Source: Methylococcaceae bacterium (GTDB taxonomy: Bacteria; Pseudomonadota; Gammaproteobacteria; Methylococcales; Methylomonadaceae). Taken from it: 40,731 nt of DNA. Location of the stretch: contig QYQN01000087.1 of NCBI GenBank assembly GCA_007280895.1, positions 1 through 40,731 on the forward strand, read 5' to 3'. Below the pieces are notes generated by a model. It did not search any database, was not told the origin of the DNA, and saw only the letters and a list, made by a program, of their open reading frames with translations. The translations under genes and the position numbers were made by a program. Positions 1-8,718 of the stretch are shown piece by piece; position 1 is the stretch's first letter, and each line of letters begins with the position of its first letter.

Positions 1-126
1 AATAATCAGAAAATTAAATACGCCGTAGATAGTATCATCCCATCGTCTAATGAACGTCTAATTTATAGGGTATTTAAGCCTAATTAACTTACTTTATATA
101 ATGTTTATGGGCTGTTTTTTGAGCTT

Positions 127-161
127 TTTACACTATAAGTTAATGAAAAATATAGTGTAAA
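127..161. repeat. 11-bp perfect inverted repeat, hairpin
   Basis: TTTACACTATA (127-137) is the exact reverse complement of TATAGTGTAAA (151-161), with a 13-nt loop. The stem is A+T rich and is followed by a T-rich stretch (162-169), so it could be a weak terminator of an upstream gene or a dyad for a DNA-binding protein. The symmetry is certain; its function is not known. Confidence 0.5.
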
Positions 162-386
162 TTTATTTTAAAAAAGCCGTGTTTAAGCGTACTTAGCCCA
201 AAAAGTGTCGGGGAATAAGGGGGATATTCCGTGTGCTGTGCTAATCGTGGTTAATGGTTAGCAAGAGTAGGTTTTTTTAGGCAACGTTTCTCTCACTACA
301 GATTAAGTCCACTAGCCGTGGGTAGTGACGTAAGCAGTAAAGTAAGCCTGATAGCTTGCGGTAGGCTCTAGTCGCGGCGTTTACAT

Positions 387-414
387 TAGACAAATCAGCA
401 TTGTTACCTATACT
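387..414 (+). promoter_or_regulatory. Putative sigma70 promoter of the fimT-pilY1 operon
   Basis: TAGACA (387-392) and TATACT (409-414) each match the sigma70 consensus at 5 of 6 positions and are 16 bp apart. This is the best promoter-like pair upstream of the first pilin gene and leaves a leader of about 100 nt. No binding site for an AlgR-like regulator could be assigned. Confidence 0.45.
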
Positions 415-523
415 TTTTATATGCAGTGGCAAATTTCATGTGCAGTGAGGACATGAGGTGGTGCTTGTGATGAAGCAAGTCGGTGATGTAGATACTAGGC
501 GGGATGATTTTTTACGGTGATTC

Positions 524-1096
524 ATGAAAACAGACGTCCATAGCGTGGGCTTTACCTTAATTGAGTTGATGGTAACGATTTCGATTGCTGGCCTTATGCT
601 CTCGATGGCGGTGCCCAGCTTTACTGATGCGCTGCGTAATAATCGTTTAACCACGTATGCTAATGACTTCTTAAGCTCGTTGAGCTTAGCGCGTAGTGAG
701 GCGATTAAACGCGGCGTGTCTGTAACGGTGCGTAAATCAGGGGCACAATGGGAGGGCGGTTGGGCTGTTTTTGTTGATGATAATAGTAATGGTCAACTTA
801 ATAGTAATGAGTTAATTATTCAAAGTCATGCGGCTTTGCCTGCTACGTTTACCTTGCGTGGTAATAGTAATTTTACTAATTTTGTGCGCTACGTGAGTTC
901 TGGTGCAAGCAGTACTACAGGAAGTTTTATGTTGTGTGATAACAAAGATAACAATGATCTTGCTGAACCCTATACCTCGCGCTTACTTATTATCAATAAT
1001 GTGGGGCGTATTCGTATGGCTGAGGATACCAATAATAATGGTCTCTATGAAAAATCTGCTAACGATGAAGTCACCACCTGTGTGTCTGGTTTTTAA
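524..1096 (+). CDS. fimT: FimT/GspH-type minor pseudopilin
   Basis: A 190-aa minor pilin of the GspH/FimT (FimU) family, an inner-membrane pseudopilin that helps prime assembly of the type IV pilus. The N-terminus has a type III prepilin signal: a short leader, then G|FTLIEL, where PilD-type peptidase would cut after Gly9 and methylate Phe. The Glu at mature position 5 is present. A hydrophobic helix follows (about residues 10-30), then a globular domain with a Cys near the C-terminus (TTCVSGF) typical of GspH-domain proteins. ATG 524 is the first start after an in-frame TGA at 518. The next gene begins 3 bases after the stop, so this is the head of an operon. FimT and FimU cannot be separated by eye. 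Confidence 0.88.
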   Translation: MKTDVHSVGFTLIELMVTISIAGLMLSMAVPSFTDALRNNRLTTYANDFLSSLSLARSEAIKRGVSVTVRKSGAQWEGGWAVFVDDNSNGQLNSNELIIQSHAALPATFTLRGNSNFTNFVRYVSSGASSTTGSFMLCDNKDNNDLAEPYTSRLLIINNVGRIRMAEDTNNNGLYEKSANDEVTTCVSGF

Positions 1097-1099
1097 GTC

Positions 1100-1540
1100 A
1101 TGAAACACGCCAAAGGCTTTACCTTAATTGAAGTGTTAATTGCTTTACTGATTCTTTCGGGTGGTTTGTTGGGCTTGGCGGCATTACAAATCACCAGTTT
1201 GCGCTACAATCAAAGTGCCTATCAACGTAGCCAAGCGTCCTTTTTAAGCAGTGATTTAACTGAACGAATGCGTTGTAATCCGCAGGCTGTGTCAGCTTAT
1301 CTCAACGGAGATTTTGCCAGTGCTGGCGCGCATCCTGAATGCTTGACTGTGTCTGGGTGTACTCCAGAAGCCTTGGCTGAACAGGATATGTTTGAATGGT
1401 ATCAAGCGGTGCAGCTACAGTTACCTAAAGCACTGGTGAGTTTAAGCTTAGCGGGGCAAGTCTATACGTTAACACTGCGTTGGGATGATCTGCACGGAGG
1501 CGTGCCATTTTCGCATTCAACGGTGCATTTCCAGTTATGA
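1100..1540 (+). CDS. pilV: Type IV pilus minor pilin PilV
   Basis: A 146-aa protein with prepilin motif KG|FTLIEVLIALLILSGGLLG at residues 5-24, the usual PilV signature. The following RSQASFLSSDLTERMRCNP stretch matches the conserved PilV region that typically reads as LA..L.ERMR.N. It is thought to act with PilW, PilX and FimU in a priming complex that connects PilY1 to the pilus tip. The stop codon overlaps the ATG of the next gene (ATGA at 1537-1540), which indicates translational coupling. Length is normal for the family. Confidence 0.9.
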   Translation: MKHAKGFTLIEVLIALLILSGGLLGLAALQITSLRYNQSAYQRSQASFLSSDLTERMRCNPQAVSAYLNGDFASAGAHPECLTVSGCTPEALAEQDMFEWYQAVQLQLPKALVSLSLAGQVYTLTLRWDDLHGGVPFSHSTVHFQL

Positions 1541-2235
1541 AACAGGTAAAACAGCAGCTAGGGATGACGTTAATTGAGTTATTAATCGCTATGCTCTTGG
1601 GCGCAGTGTTAATTACGGGAGTGGTGCAGGTATTTATTAGCAGTAAACAGACTAATCAGTTGTTGGAGGCGACAGCGCGTATTCAGGAAAATGGTCGGTT
1701 TGCTTTGTCTTTTATCAGCACTGATTTAGTTAATGCAGGCTTTCGTCAGTGCTTGGAGGAGGGTTTTGCATTAGTTGACGCTATTAATGGTATTGATGCC
1801 AATCGTATCAATCGCTCAGATTCTCTTAGTATCGCGTGGTCAACAGCGGCATGTGCTGCGTCTAGTGCGGATACGCCGTTTACGTCAGTAAGCTATTACC
1901 TTGACACGGGCTCAGGTAATCAGGTGTCTTTGTATAAAAAAGTAGGCAGTGCGTCTGCTACAGAGCTGGTGGAGGATATTGATAACCTTCAATTTCTGTT
2001 TGGTGCCGATACCGATGGTGATGGCGTTCCTAATTATTTTGTACCTGCTGGAACGGTGGGTTTAGATATGGCGCAGGTCATGGCGGTACGGATAAGTGTG
2101 GTGGCGCGCTCAGCTCAGCAAATAAGCGCACGTCCAGTGTCGTACCTACTTAATAATCAAGTGATTACACCTGTCGATCGCGTTATTCGGCGAGTGTTCA
2201 CCAGCACCATTTTATTACGAAATCGTGTGCAATAA
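1537..2235 (+). CDS. pilW: Type IV pilus minor pilin PilW
   Basis: A 232-aa pseudopilin. The N-terminal signal is LG|MTLIELLIAMLLGAVLITG with Glu at mature position 5, then IQENGRFALSFISTDLVNAGF, the conserved PilW region (roughly residues 45-70). A D-T-D-G-D-G-V-P-N loop near residues 160-170 could bind calcium; acidic loops of this kind occur in PilW proteins. Role: minor pilin of the tip/priming complex with PilV, PilX and PilY1. It overlaps pilV by 4 bases. Confidence 0.9.
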   Translation: MKQVKQQLGMTLIELLIAMLLGAVLITGVVQVFISSKQTNQLLEATARIQENGRFALSFISTDLVNAGFRQCLEEGFALVDAINGIDANRINRSDSLSIAWSTAACAASSADTPFTSVSYYLDTGSGNQVSLYKKVGSASATELVEDIDNLQFLFGADTDGDGVPNYFVPAGTVGLDMAQVMAVRISVVARSAQQISARPVSYLLNNQVITPVDRVIRRVFTSTILLRNRVQ

Positions 2236-2245
2236 GGAGCGTAAT

Positions 2246-2794
2246 ATGGTTTTTAATAGCGCTTATCAGGTGGTGCGTAAGCAATCTGTTGCTGTGGGCA
2301 AGCAGCAAGGTGCCGTGCTTGCAATCAGTTTAATTATGTTACTTTTATTGACCTTAATTGGCGTGTCAGGGAGTCAGTTGGCAGGTTTGGAAGAAAAAAT
2401 GGCGGGCAATCTAAATGAAAAAAACATTGCTTTTCAAGCTGCGGAAGCCGCATTAGCAACGGTGGAAGATTCTTTAACAGCACCGCCGATCTTTTCTGAT
2501 ACGGGCTTGGGTGGCTTTTATACAGAAGTGAGTGCTGTTGATTTGTCTAGGGCGACCTTAACGCAGGATGAATTTTGGCTAACCAATCCTAATGTCGCAC
2601 GGCTTCCCCTTAACACGCTTTCGGTGCCCAGTGCTTACTTTATTATTCAAGAATTAAGTAGTGTTTGCTTGGGTATTTGCCAACCTGGTAGCCCTGTGAA
2701 TGTTAATTATTATCGCGTGACCGTTCGCGCTAGTGGTCATCAGGCAAATCATAGTGTGATACTGCAATCGGTATTTGCTGTGCCAGCATTTTAA
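2246..2794 (+). CDS. pilX: Type IV pilus minor pilin PilX
   Basis: A 182-aa PilX-family protein. The N-terminal part GKQQG|AVLAISLIMLLLL is the PilX-type processing site, without the Glu5 of major pilins. It is followed by the family signature EEKMAGNLNEKNIAFQAAEA around residues 50-70. An upstream GTG at 2225 is in frame, but ATG 2246 is preferred because AAGGAG (2234-2239) sits 6 nt before it. The gene starts 10 bases after the pilW stop. In the known system PilX works with PilV, PilW and PilY1 in pilus assembly and surface contact. Confidence 0.88.
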   Translation: MVFNSAYQVVRKQSVAVGKQQGAVLAISLIMLLLLTLIGVSGSQLAGLEEKMAGNLNEKNIAFQAAEAALATVEDSLTAPPIFSDTGLGGFYTEVSAVDLSRATLTQDEFWLTNPNVARLPLNTLSVPSAYFIIQELSSVCLGICQPGSPVNVNYYRVTVRASGHQANHSVILQSVFAVPAF

Positions 2795-2876
2795 TCAATA
2801 ACTTTGGCGGTGTCAGATCGTTCATTTTAATAGTGCTCAGTAAGCCGTTTTAACAAGCGTGCATAGAGGTCTTGGT

Positions 2877-5800
2877 ATGGTAATAAAAATAAAGTTTTGC
2901 TGTGGCGTATTGTGGTGTTTGTCGATCTTAAATACAGCGTTAAGTTGCGCGGGCATTGCCCAAGTACCATTGTTTGTGAGTGCAAATGTGTCGCCTATTG
3001 TGATGCTAAGTTTAGGGCGCGATCATAAGCTATACACTGAGGCATACAATGATGCTTCTGATTTAAATGCTGATGGTGTGCTTGATGTAGGTTATCAACC
3101 TAGCATTGATTACTACGGTTATTTTGATTCGCATCGCTGCTATTCATACAGCGACAGCGATGGTTATTTTGCGCCAGGTGCGGTAACGCTAACCAAAAAA
3201 TGTGCAGGGGCGTGGAGTGGTGATTTTTTAAATTATGTTACGACAGCACGTATTGATGCCTTGCGTAAAGTGTTGTATGGCGGCATGCGTAGCACCGATA
3301 CTAATGCTGTTACGGTTGTGGAGCGTAGTTTTATTCCGCAAGATGCCCACGCGTGGGGTAAAGAATACCGAGCTGATAATTCTCCAGAGTATGCCATTGC
3401 TGATTACACGCCGCTGAGCGAGCCTGAGCGTGGAAAAGGCCATGTTTTTGCCAATGTGTCCTTGAGTGTTGCAGGCCCGCCTTTGCTACGCGTGTTAAGC
3501 AATAGTGCGTTTCGTGTGTGGGAATGGGTGTCGAAAGAAAAGCCGGTGGCGGGTGATTATTGTTTACGCAGTCAATCGGGCAGTGAGGCGTTATGTACCT
3601 TAGATGGTGCAAGCTTAACGGATTATTCGGTGCGCGTAAGGGTGTGTGTGGCAGGGCAGTTGGAAACCCATTGTAAACCTTATAACGATGGTGTCACGAC
3701 GGTGTATAAACCAATAGGCTTACTGCACGAATATGGCGAAAACGATGCGCTGGCATTTGGGTTGTTGACGGGTTCTTATCAAAAAAATACCTCGGGTGGT
3801 GTGTTAAGAAAGAATATTGAATCTTTTCGCAATGAGGTGAATGCAAACACGGGACAGTTTATTAGCTCGGTGAATGGCATTGTCAGCACCTTAAATCGGT
3901 TGCGTATTGAGTCCTTCGATTATGCTTCTTACAGCTATGCGTCGGGTTGGAATTTACGGGGTGCTCTCAGTGACGGTGAGGCAGCTGAATGGGGTAATCC
4001 TTTGGCAGAAATGATGTATGAAAGCGTGCGTTATTTTGCAGGTAAAGCCGCGCCGTCCAGTGCTTTTGCTATTGCTAGCTCAGGCAATGCCGATGCGCGT
4101 TTAGGCTTGCCTTTGCCGGCGTGGAAAGATCCTTATGCGCCGCAAGCCAGTGGTGGCGGTGGTTTTTTAAGTTGTGCTAAGCCATTGCAAATAGTGATAG
4201 GTGATGTCAATCCCTCGTATGATACGGATCAGTTGCCGGGCAGTTATTTTAATAATTTTACCGGTGATTTAGCGGGTCTTAATGTAAGCGCGTTGGCGGA
4301 TACCATTTGGGCAGGAGAGAGTGAAGGGCGTCAGGTATTTATTGGGCAGTCTGGCTCACTTACTGATGGTGCGCCAACGGCAAAAGCGGTCAGTAGTTTT
4401 AAAAGTATTCGTGGTATGGCACCTGAAGAACCCACCAAGCTTGGCGGTTATTATGCAGGCAGTGTGGCGTTGTATGGGCGAAATACCGATTTGCATGCCA
4501 CGTCTTTAGGTGCGCAAACCGCCACCACCTTGACGGTGGCGATGGCATCAACCTTACCACGCATTGAGATTCCTGTTGCGCAAGGACAAACAATCACCTT
4601 AGTGCCGTTTGCCAAATCGGTGGGCGGCGGCATCAATGGTGAAGTGATTAATACGGCGCGAGGCAGCTTTCAGCCAACCAACCAAATCGTTGATTTTTAC
4701 GTTGAAAAAATGGTTAATACGCAGCCAAACAATCAAGATTCGCGCATTAATTCTGGCCGTGCTTATGGTAAATTTCGTATCAATTACGGTTCGGTAGAGC
4801 AAGCAGGCAATCATGATATGGATGCATTTGTTGCTTATAGTTTTGCGGTTCAAGAGGATGATACGGTGGAGATTAAGTTGGACTCACTGTACGCTGCGGG
4901 CAGTATTATCCAGCATATTGGTTATGTGATTTCTGGTACTACGGACGATGGTATTTATTTAGAAGTACGCGATCGTGATACGTCTTTATTTGACGATCCA
5001 GATTATTTTTTAGATACCCCACCCGGGCAAACACCTGATGGCAATTGGCAGGATAGGGTGTCGTTACCCATTATTACTACGCGTACCTTTACGCCAGGAA
5101 GCACAGCTTCGGCACGCTTTATCAATCATGATCCGTTGTGGTATGCGGCAAAATGGGGCAGTGCGGACAGTAATAGTAATGACGTGCTGGAGTTGAGTGA
5201 ATGGGATAATCTTAATGGTCTTCATGACGGAGTCCCTGATAATTATTTTTTAGTGACCAATGCAGGCACCCTGCCTGAGCAATTAAGTCGTGCTTTTGCT
5301 AAAGCCATGAGTGCGATAAGTTCAACCACAGCCGTCATCGCAAACTCAAGTCGGTTAAGTGCAGCGACCGATATGTATCAAGCTACGTTTGATTCCAGCG
5401 ACTGGAGTGGCGAATTAATCGCCAATAAAATTGATATGACCAGTGGGGTACTCTCTGAACGCTGGAAAGCCTCCCTGAAACTGCCCGAACCGGCTGCACG
5501 TGTTATTTATACCTACAACCCAAATGCCGCATTAGGGATGCCGCGTGGAGTGCCCTTTGTATGGAACAGTGTCGAGCCCTCGTTATTAACCAGCCAGCAG
5601 CAAAGCTATCTTAATACCTTGTCTTTACGTCAAGATGCACTGGGTGAAGCCCGGTTAAATTGGTTGCGTGGCGAGCGTGCTCAGGAGTTACAAAACGGAG
5701 GAATATTTAGGGATAGGCGCAGCCTGTTAGGTGATATTGTTAATTCTGATCCGGTCTTTGTTGGGCAACAAAATTTTGGCTATGCATCCTTGCCTAGCAG

Positions 5801-7331
5801 TGCAGGCGGTGGGAATAGTTATAAAGCCTTTGTGCAAAGTAAAGCATTGTTAGCGTCAGCCGTGTATGTCGGGGCAAATGATGGCATGTTGCATGGTTTT
5901 GATACGACGGCAACTGGACAAGGTCGTGAGTTGTTTGCCTATATTCCCAATGCCTTGCTGCCAGAGTTAAGTAAATTAACCTCGCCTACCTACACGCATC
6001 ACTACTATGTTGATGGGCAACTTAGTGCGGGTGATGTCTATGATGGACAGCTGGCTGGCGCAGGCTGGCGCACGGTGTTAGCAGGCACGACGGGCGCAGG
6101 TGGACGAGTCGTATTTGCCTTGGATGTCACTAATCCTAGCCATTTTGGACAAGGCAATGTGTTATGGGAATTTACATCGGCTGAGGATGCAGACTTAGGC
6201 TATACCTTTGCTCAACCCAGTGTGGTAAGAATGCAAAATGGTCAGTGGGTGGTAATTGTCGGTAATGGCTATGAAAGTGATGGAGGTCAGGCGGTGTTAT
6301 TTGTCCTTGATGCGTTAACAGGTGCGGTGATTAAAAAAATACCTGTGGAAGGCGGAAGCAGCAATGGCTTGTCTTCGCCCTTAATGGTGGATAGTGATAA
6401 TGATCGCAGTGTGGACGCTGCGTATGCAGGTGATTTAAAAGGTAACGTGTGGAAATTTGCGCTATCAGGTGCCGTGTCGGAGTGGTCAGCCTCGTTACTC
6501 ATGGTGGCGTGCGAGGCAGGCGGTGATTGTACGTCGTTAGACAGTCCGCAGCGGCAAGCTATTACCAGCAAACCTGCGTTAGGTTCGGTCGCAGGAGCTG
6601 GCTCTGATCAGAATGGTCAAGGGGTAATGGTGTATTTTGGCACAGGCAAATATTATGCGAGCGAAGATAAATTAATTGGGACAACGCCGCAGGTGCATAG
6701 CTTTTATGGGGTGTGGGACGATACGCGGGCATTTTCTCGTGAGCCGTTGTGGCAGCGTACAAATCTACAAACGCAGAGTATTATTTATGAAGGTGCGTCA
6801 GTCTCCCAGCCAGTTCGTCTTATCTCTAGTAATCCCGTGTGTTATAAGGCTAGCAGTGTGGGGTGTACTACGTTAAGTCCGCTTAAACAAGGGTGGGTAT
6901 TAGATTTATTAACCAGCGGCCAGCTTGCAAGGGGTGAACGTATCCTCAGTGCGCCCGTCGTTCGTAAAGGAGTAGTGATTATTTCTAGTTTCATTCCTAA
7001 TGCAGATTCATGCAGCGCAGGCGGGCAATCGTGGTTGTTTGAGGTAAATGCGTTTAATGGCAGTGAGTTAACGGGCGCAAGTCAGTTTGATGTGAATGGT
7101 GACCAAGTCGTTGATGAAAACGATCAGCTTAATTGGCAGGGACAAAGCCATAACCTTTCAGCCATTAATTTACAAAATGGCATGACTAAAGCCTCAGCCA
7201 TCATTACCAAAACCGATTACGAGGTTAAGTTATTCGGCGGTTCTTCGGGCACAATGACGCAATTAACAGAGCAACAAAGCCAAGCCGCTGAAGGTGGTAT
7301 AGGGCGTAAATCATGGCAACAATTAAAGTAA
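2877..7331 (+). CDS. pilY1: PilY1/PilC tip-associated adhesin
   Basis: A large secreted protein of 1484 aa. ATG 2877 is chosen over GTG 2859 because AGAGGT (2864-2869) precedes it at normal spacing and it begins a clean signal peptide (basic K4/K6, hydrophobic core, then C-A-G-I-A|Q near residue 28). The N-terminal half shows the conserved SPIVMLSLGRDHKLYTEAYN stretch and an EF-hand-like loop D62-L-N64-A-D66-G-V-L-D70. The C-terminal half is the Neisseria_PilC beta-propeller region, with the expected calcium loop D1172-S-D1174-N-D1176-R-S-V-D1180 followed by AYAGDLKGN. A further EF-hand-like loop lies at D1405-D1413. No von Willebrand A MIDAS motif (DxSxS) is visible at the N-terminus, unlike the Pseudomonas aeruginosa protein. 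PilY1 sits at the pilus tip, mediates adhesion and controls retraction in a calcium-dependent way. It closes the operon; no pilE-like gene follows. Confidence 0.92.
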   Translation: MVIKIKFCCGVLWCLSILNTALSCAGIAQVPLFVSANVSPIVMLSLGRDHKLYTEAYNDASDLNADGVLDVGYQPSIDYYGYFDSHRCYSYSDSDGYFAPGAVTLTKKCAGAWSGDFLNYVTTARIDALRKVLYGGMRSTDTNAVTVVERSFIPQDAHAWGKEYRADNSPEYAIADYTPLSEPERGKGHVFANVSLSVAGPPLLRVLSNSAFRVWEWVSKEKPVAGDYCLRSQSGSEALCTLDGASLTDYSVRVRVCVAGQLETHCKPYNDGVTTVYKPIGLLHEYGENDALAFGLLTGSYQKNTSGGVLRKNIESFRNEVNANTGQFISSVNGIVSTLNRLRIESFDYASYSYASGWNLRGALSDGEAAEWGNPLAEMMYESVRYFAGKAAPSSAFAIASSGNADARLGLPLPAWKDPYAPQASGGGGFLSCAKPLQIVIGDVNPSYDTDQLPGSYFNNFTGDLAGLNVSALADTIWAGESEGRQVFIGQSGSLTDGAPTAKAVSSFKSIRGMAPEEPTKLGGYYAGSVALYGRNTDLHATSLGAQTATTLTVAMASTLPRIEIPVAQGQTITLVPFAKSVGGGINGEVINTARGSFQPTNQIVDFYVEKMVNTQPNNQDSRINSGRAYGKFRINYGSVEQAGNHDMDAFVAYSFAVQEDDTVEIKLDSLYAAGSIIQHIGYVISGTTDDGIYLEVRDRDTSLFDDPDYFLDTPPGQTPDGNWQDRVSLPIITTRTFTPGSTASARFINHDPLWYAAKWGSADSNSNDVLELSEWDNLNGLHDGVPDNYFLVTNAGTLPEQLSRAFAKAMSAISSTTAVIANSSRLSAATDMYQATFDSSDWSGELIANKIDMTSGVLSERWKASLKLPEPAARVIYTYNPNAALGMPRGVPFVWNSVEPSLLTSQQQSYLNTLSLRQDALGEARLNWLRGERAQELQNGGIFRDRRSLLGDIVNSDPVFVGQQNFGYASLPSSAGGGNSYKAFVQSKALLASAVYVGANDGMLHGFDTTATGQGRELFAYIPNALLPELSKLTSPTYTHHYYVDGQLSAGDVYDGQLAGAGWRTVLAGTTGAGGRVVFALDVTNPSHFGQGNVLWEFTSAEDADLGYTFAQPSVVRMQNGQWVVIVGNGYESDGGQAVLFVLDALTGAVIKKIPVEGGSSNGLSSPLMVDSDNDRSVDAAYAGDLKGNVWKFALSGAVSEWSASLLMVACEAGGDCTSLDSPQRQAITSKPALGSVAGAGSDQNGQGVMVYFGTGKYYASEDKLIGTTPQVHSFYGVWDDTRAFSREPLWQRTNLQTQSIIYEGASVSQPVRLISSNPVCYKASSVGCTTLSPLKQGWVLDLLTSGQLARGERILSAPVVRKGVVIISSFIPNADSCSAGGQSWLFEVNAFNGSELTGASQFDVNGDQVVDENDQLNWQGQSHNLSAINLQNGMTKASAIITKTDYEVKLFGGSSGTMTQLTEQQSQAAEGGIGRKSWQQLK

Positions 7332-7633
7332 TAGTTTATTTATGCCTTTTAAAAAATGTTATCTAAAAAGCTCTTCTTGCTTCTTGTCTGTCTTTTGGTG
7401 GCTGTTTTAACGTGTAGGGGGAAATGATTTCTCATTAAAATAGCCCGCAAACCGCACCGCGTTTTTTGATGAATTTATGTTAGCCGTGATAATTATGAAA
7501 CAATAGGCACGAGCATTTAGCTTCTGAGCACTCATAAGGTAAGAAATTTATGGGCACTTACTTTGCCGCCATCGGTTGGTTGTTGCTTTAAAATTTACTT
7601 CACCGCTAAAAAAACGTAATGACATGAACCGTA
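7332..7633. other. Intergenic region after pilY1
   Basis: About 300 bases without a supported gene. It contains a weak terminator-like hairpin (7449-7467) and a possible 23-codon ORF at 7356-7427 whose product starts MLSKKLFLLLVCLLVAVLTC, resembling a signal or lipoprotein leader but with almost no mature part. No ribosome binding site is seen for that ORF, so I do not call it as a gene. Confidence 0.45.
7449..7467 (+). terminator. Weak candidate terminator of the pilus operon
   Basis: AAACCGC (7449-7455) pairs with GCGTTT (7459-7464) around a 3-nt loop with one bulged C. The right arm runs into six T residues (7462-7467). The stem is short, so this is only a candidate for rho-independent termination. 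Confidence 0.3.
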
Positions 7634-8623
7634 ATGTTTAATAATAATAATGATTATTTACCCATGAAAAATCCTTTGTTTACCTTTGAACAAATTCATA
7701 TAGAGGTTGCCAGAAATGCAACGGATGACTTTAATTTATTTCATGACAAACACAAATGGTTAGAAATTACTCATAATCCGTTTAAAGGGCCGATTGTGCT
7801 TGGCTTTCAATTAACCACCTTTTTAGAATACCAAATGCGCTTGTACCGAGAAGCGCAGCATGAAGATCAAATTATTGCCGATAAACAATTGCGCTACAGT
7901 AATTATCAAATTAATTTTGTTAATGCCCTGCGCCCGCGTCAGGATATTTCCTTAGAAATTAAAAAAACCTTGATTAATACTATCCCTGATTTAACGCTAA
8001 CCAATCGGGTGACGATTAAATCTCAAGGTAAGACAATTTTATTAGGCTATAAAAAAGAAACCCAAACACCGTTATTTTTAGCAGATACAGAATTAAGTCA
8101 TTTGCCAGCTTTAGCATCGCTGCCAGATAAATCATTTGTGATGGATGGTAATTTCTTTTTAAAGCGCAAAAGAATGCATAACGGCAATGTTAAAAATTTT
8201 CTGTCTGGCTCGTTAGCAGAGCAGTCAGATTATTTTGATGAACTCACGCAAATGGCGAATTATCCCGAGATTTTTCCGTGCAGTTTAACTTCAGGCGTGT
8301 TGTTAGAAAAAGCCTTGTTAGAAAATCATGATTTTAAATCCAACCCAATGGTGTACACCTCGCATGATATTTCTGTGGATCGGTGGTTAGTTAAGCGCAT
8401 TAAAAATAACGACAAAATTTATATTTTGGTAAAACAATTGCCCGAATCTAAAGAAAATACGCTTAATCACACGACTATTTTATTACGAACTTATGAGTGC
8501 TTTGGCTTGCTTGAAAACAATGAAATTTTGTTTCGTATGAAGCTAAATTTGGTGCCGTTAGAAGAAATTATCAAAACCTTAAGCGGTAAAAAAAACGTAA
8601 AAGCTTCGGCATTGGCGGTGTAA
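7634..8623 (+). CDS. MaoC-like hotdog-fold protein, possible hydratase
   Basis: A 329-aa cytoplasmic protein without signal peptide. Residues 31-60 carry DDFNLFHD followed by NPFKGPIVLGFQL, which matches the hydratase-2/MaoC pattern D-x4-H (Asp32 and His37) and the downstream GPI..G stretch. In R-specific enoyl-CoA hydratases the Asp and His are the catalytic pair. The second half (about 170-329) contains FPCSLTSGVLLEKALL and could be a second, degenerate hotdog domain. It stands alone: no fatty-acid, PHA or polyketide genes are next to it. Start is uncertain, ATG 7634 or ATG 7664 (MKNPLFTFEQ); neither has a good Shine-Dalgarno. The DNA is more A+T rich than the pilus genes. The substrate cannot be inferred. 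Confidence 0.6.
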   Translation: MFNNNNDYLPMKNPLFTFEQIHIEVARNATDDFNLFHDKHKWLEITHNPFKGPIVLGFQLTTFLEYQMRLYREAQHEDQIIADKQLRYSNYQINFVNALRPRQDISLEIKKTLINTIPDLTLTNRVTIKSQGKTILLGYKKETQTPLFLADTELSHLPALASLPDKSFVMDGNFFLKRKRMHNGNVKNFLSGSLAEQSDYFDELTQMANYPEIFPCSLTSGVLLEKALLENHDFKSNPMVYTSHDISVDRWLVKRIKNNDKIYILVKQLPESKENTLNHTTILLRTYECFGLLENNEILFRMKLNLVPLEEIIKTLSGKKNVKASALAV

Positions 8624-8664
8624 TTAGCACGGCACAAGCCGTACTTGTTAGGCAGATAATTGGG

Positions 8665-8695
8665 TAAGACTTACGTCTTATTTCCTTCCCTTTTT
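8665..8695 (+). terminator. Candidate terminator after the MaoC-like gene
   Basis: TAAGAC (8665-8670) and GTCTTA (8675-8680) form a perfect 6-bp stem with a TTAC loop, followed by a pyrimidine-rich tract ending in five T. A second small hairpin, ACGGC-ACAA-GCCGT (8629-8642), lies just after the stop codon. Either could stop transcription before the rpn gene. Confidence 0.4.
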
Positions 8696-8718
8696 AGTCA
8701 ATACCTTAATAGTGCTAC

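Larger units (their letters stand above)
1..523. other. Intergenic region upstream of the pilus operon
   Basis: I see no convincing protein gene in this 523-base stretch. It holds an 11-bp perfect inverted repeat (127-161), a direct repeat of CGTCTAAT at 44-51 and 55-62 (11 bp apart, one helical turn), and a sigma70-like promoter at 387-414. A 16-codon ORF (470-520) lies in the same frame as the first pilin gene but is closed by a TGA just before its ATG; it is too short to call. The left part is very A+T rich and may be the end of an upstream transcription unit. Confidence 0.5.

Noticed and set aside
427-444. Sigma54-like site TGGCAAATTTCATGTGCA before fimT
   Set aside because: The GG and GC dinucleotides are 14 bases apart, not 12 as required for -24/-12 promoters.
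470-520. 16-codon ORF in frame just upstream of fimT
   Set aside because: Closed by TGA at 518; no ribosome binding site and no pilin-like sequence.
2859-2876. Longer N-terminus for PilY1 from GTG 2859
   Set aside because: ATG 2877 has a ribosome binding site and gives a standard signal peptide.
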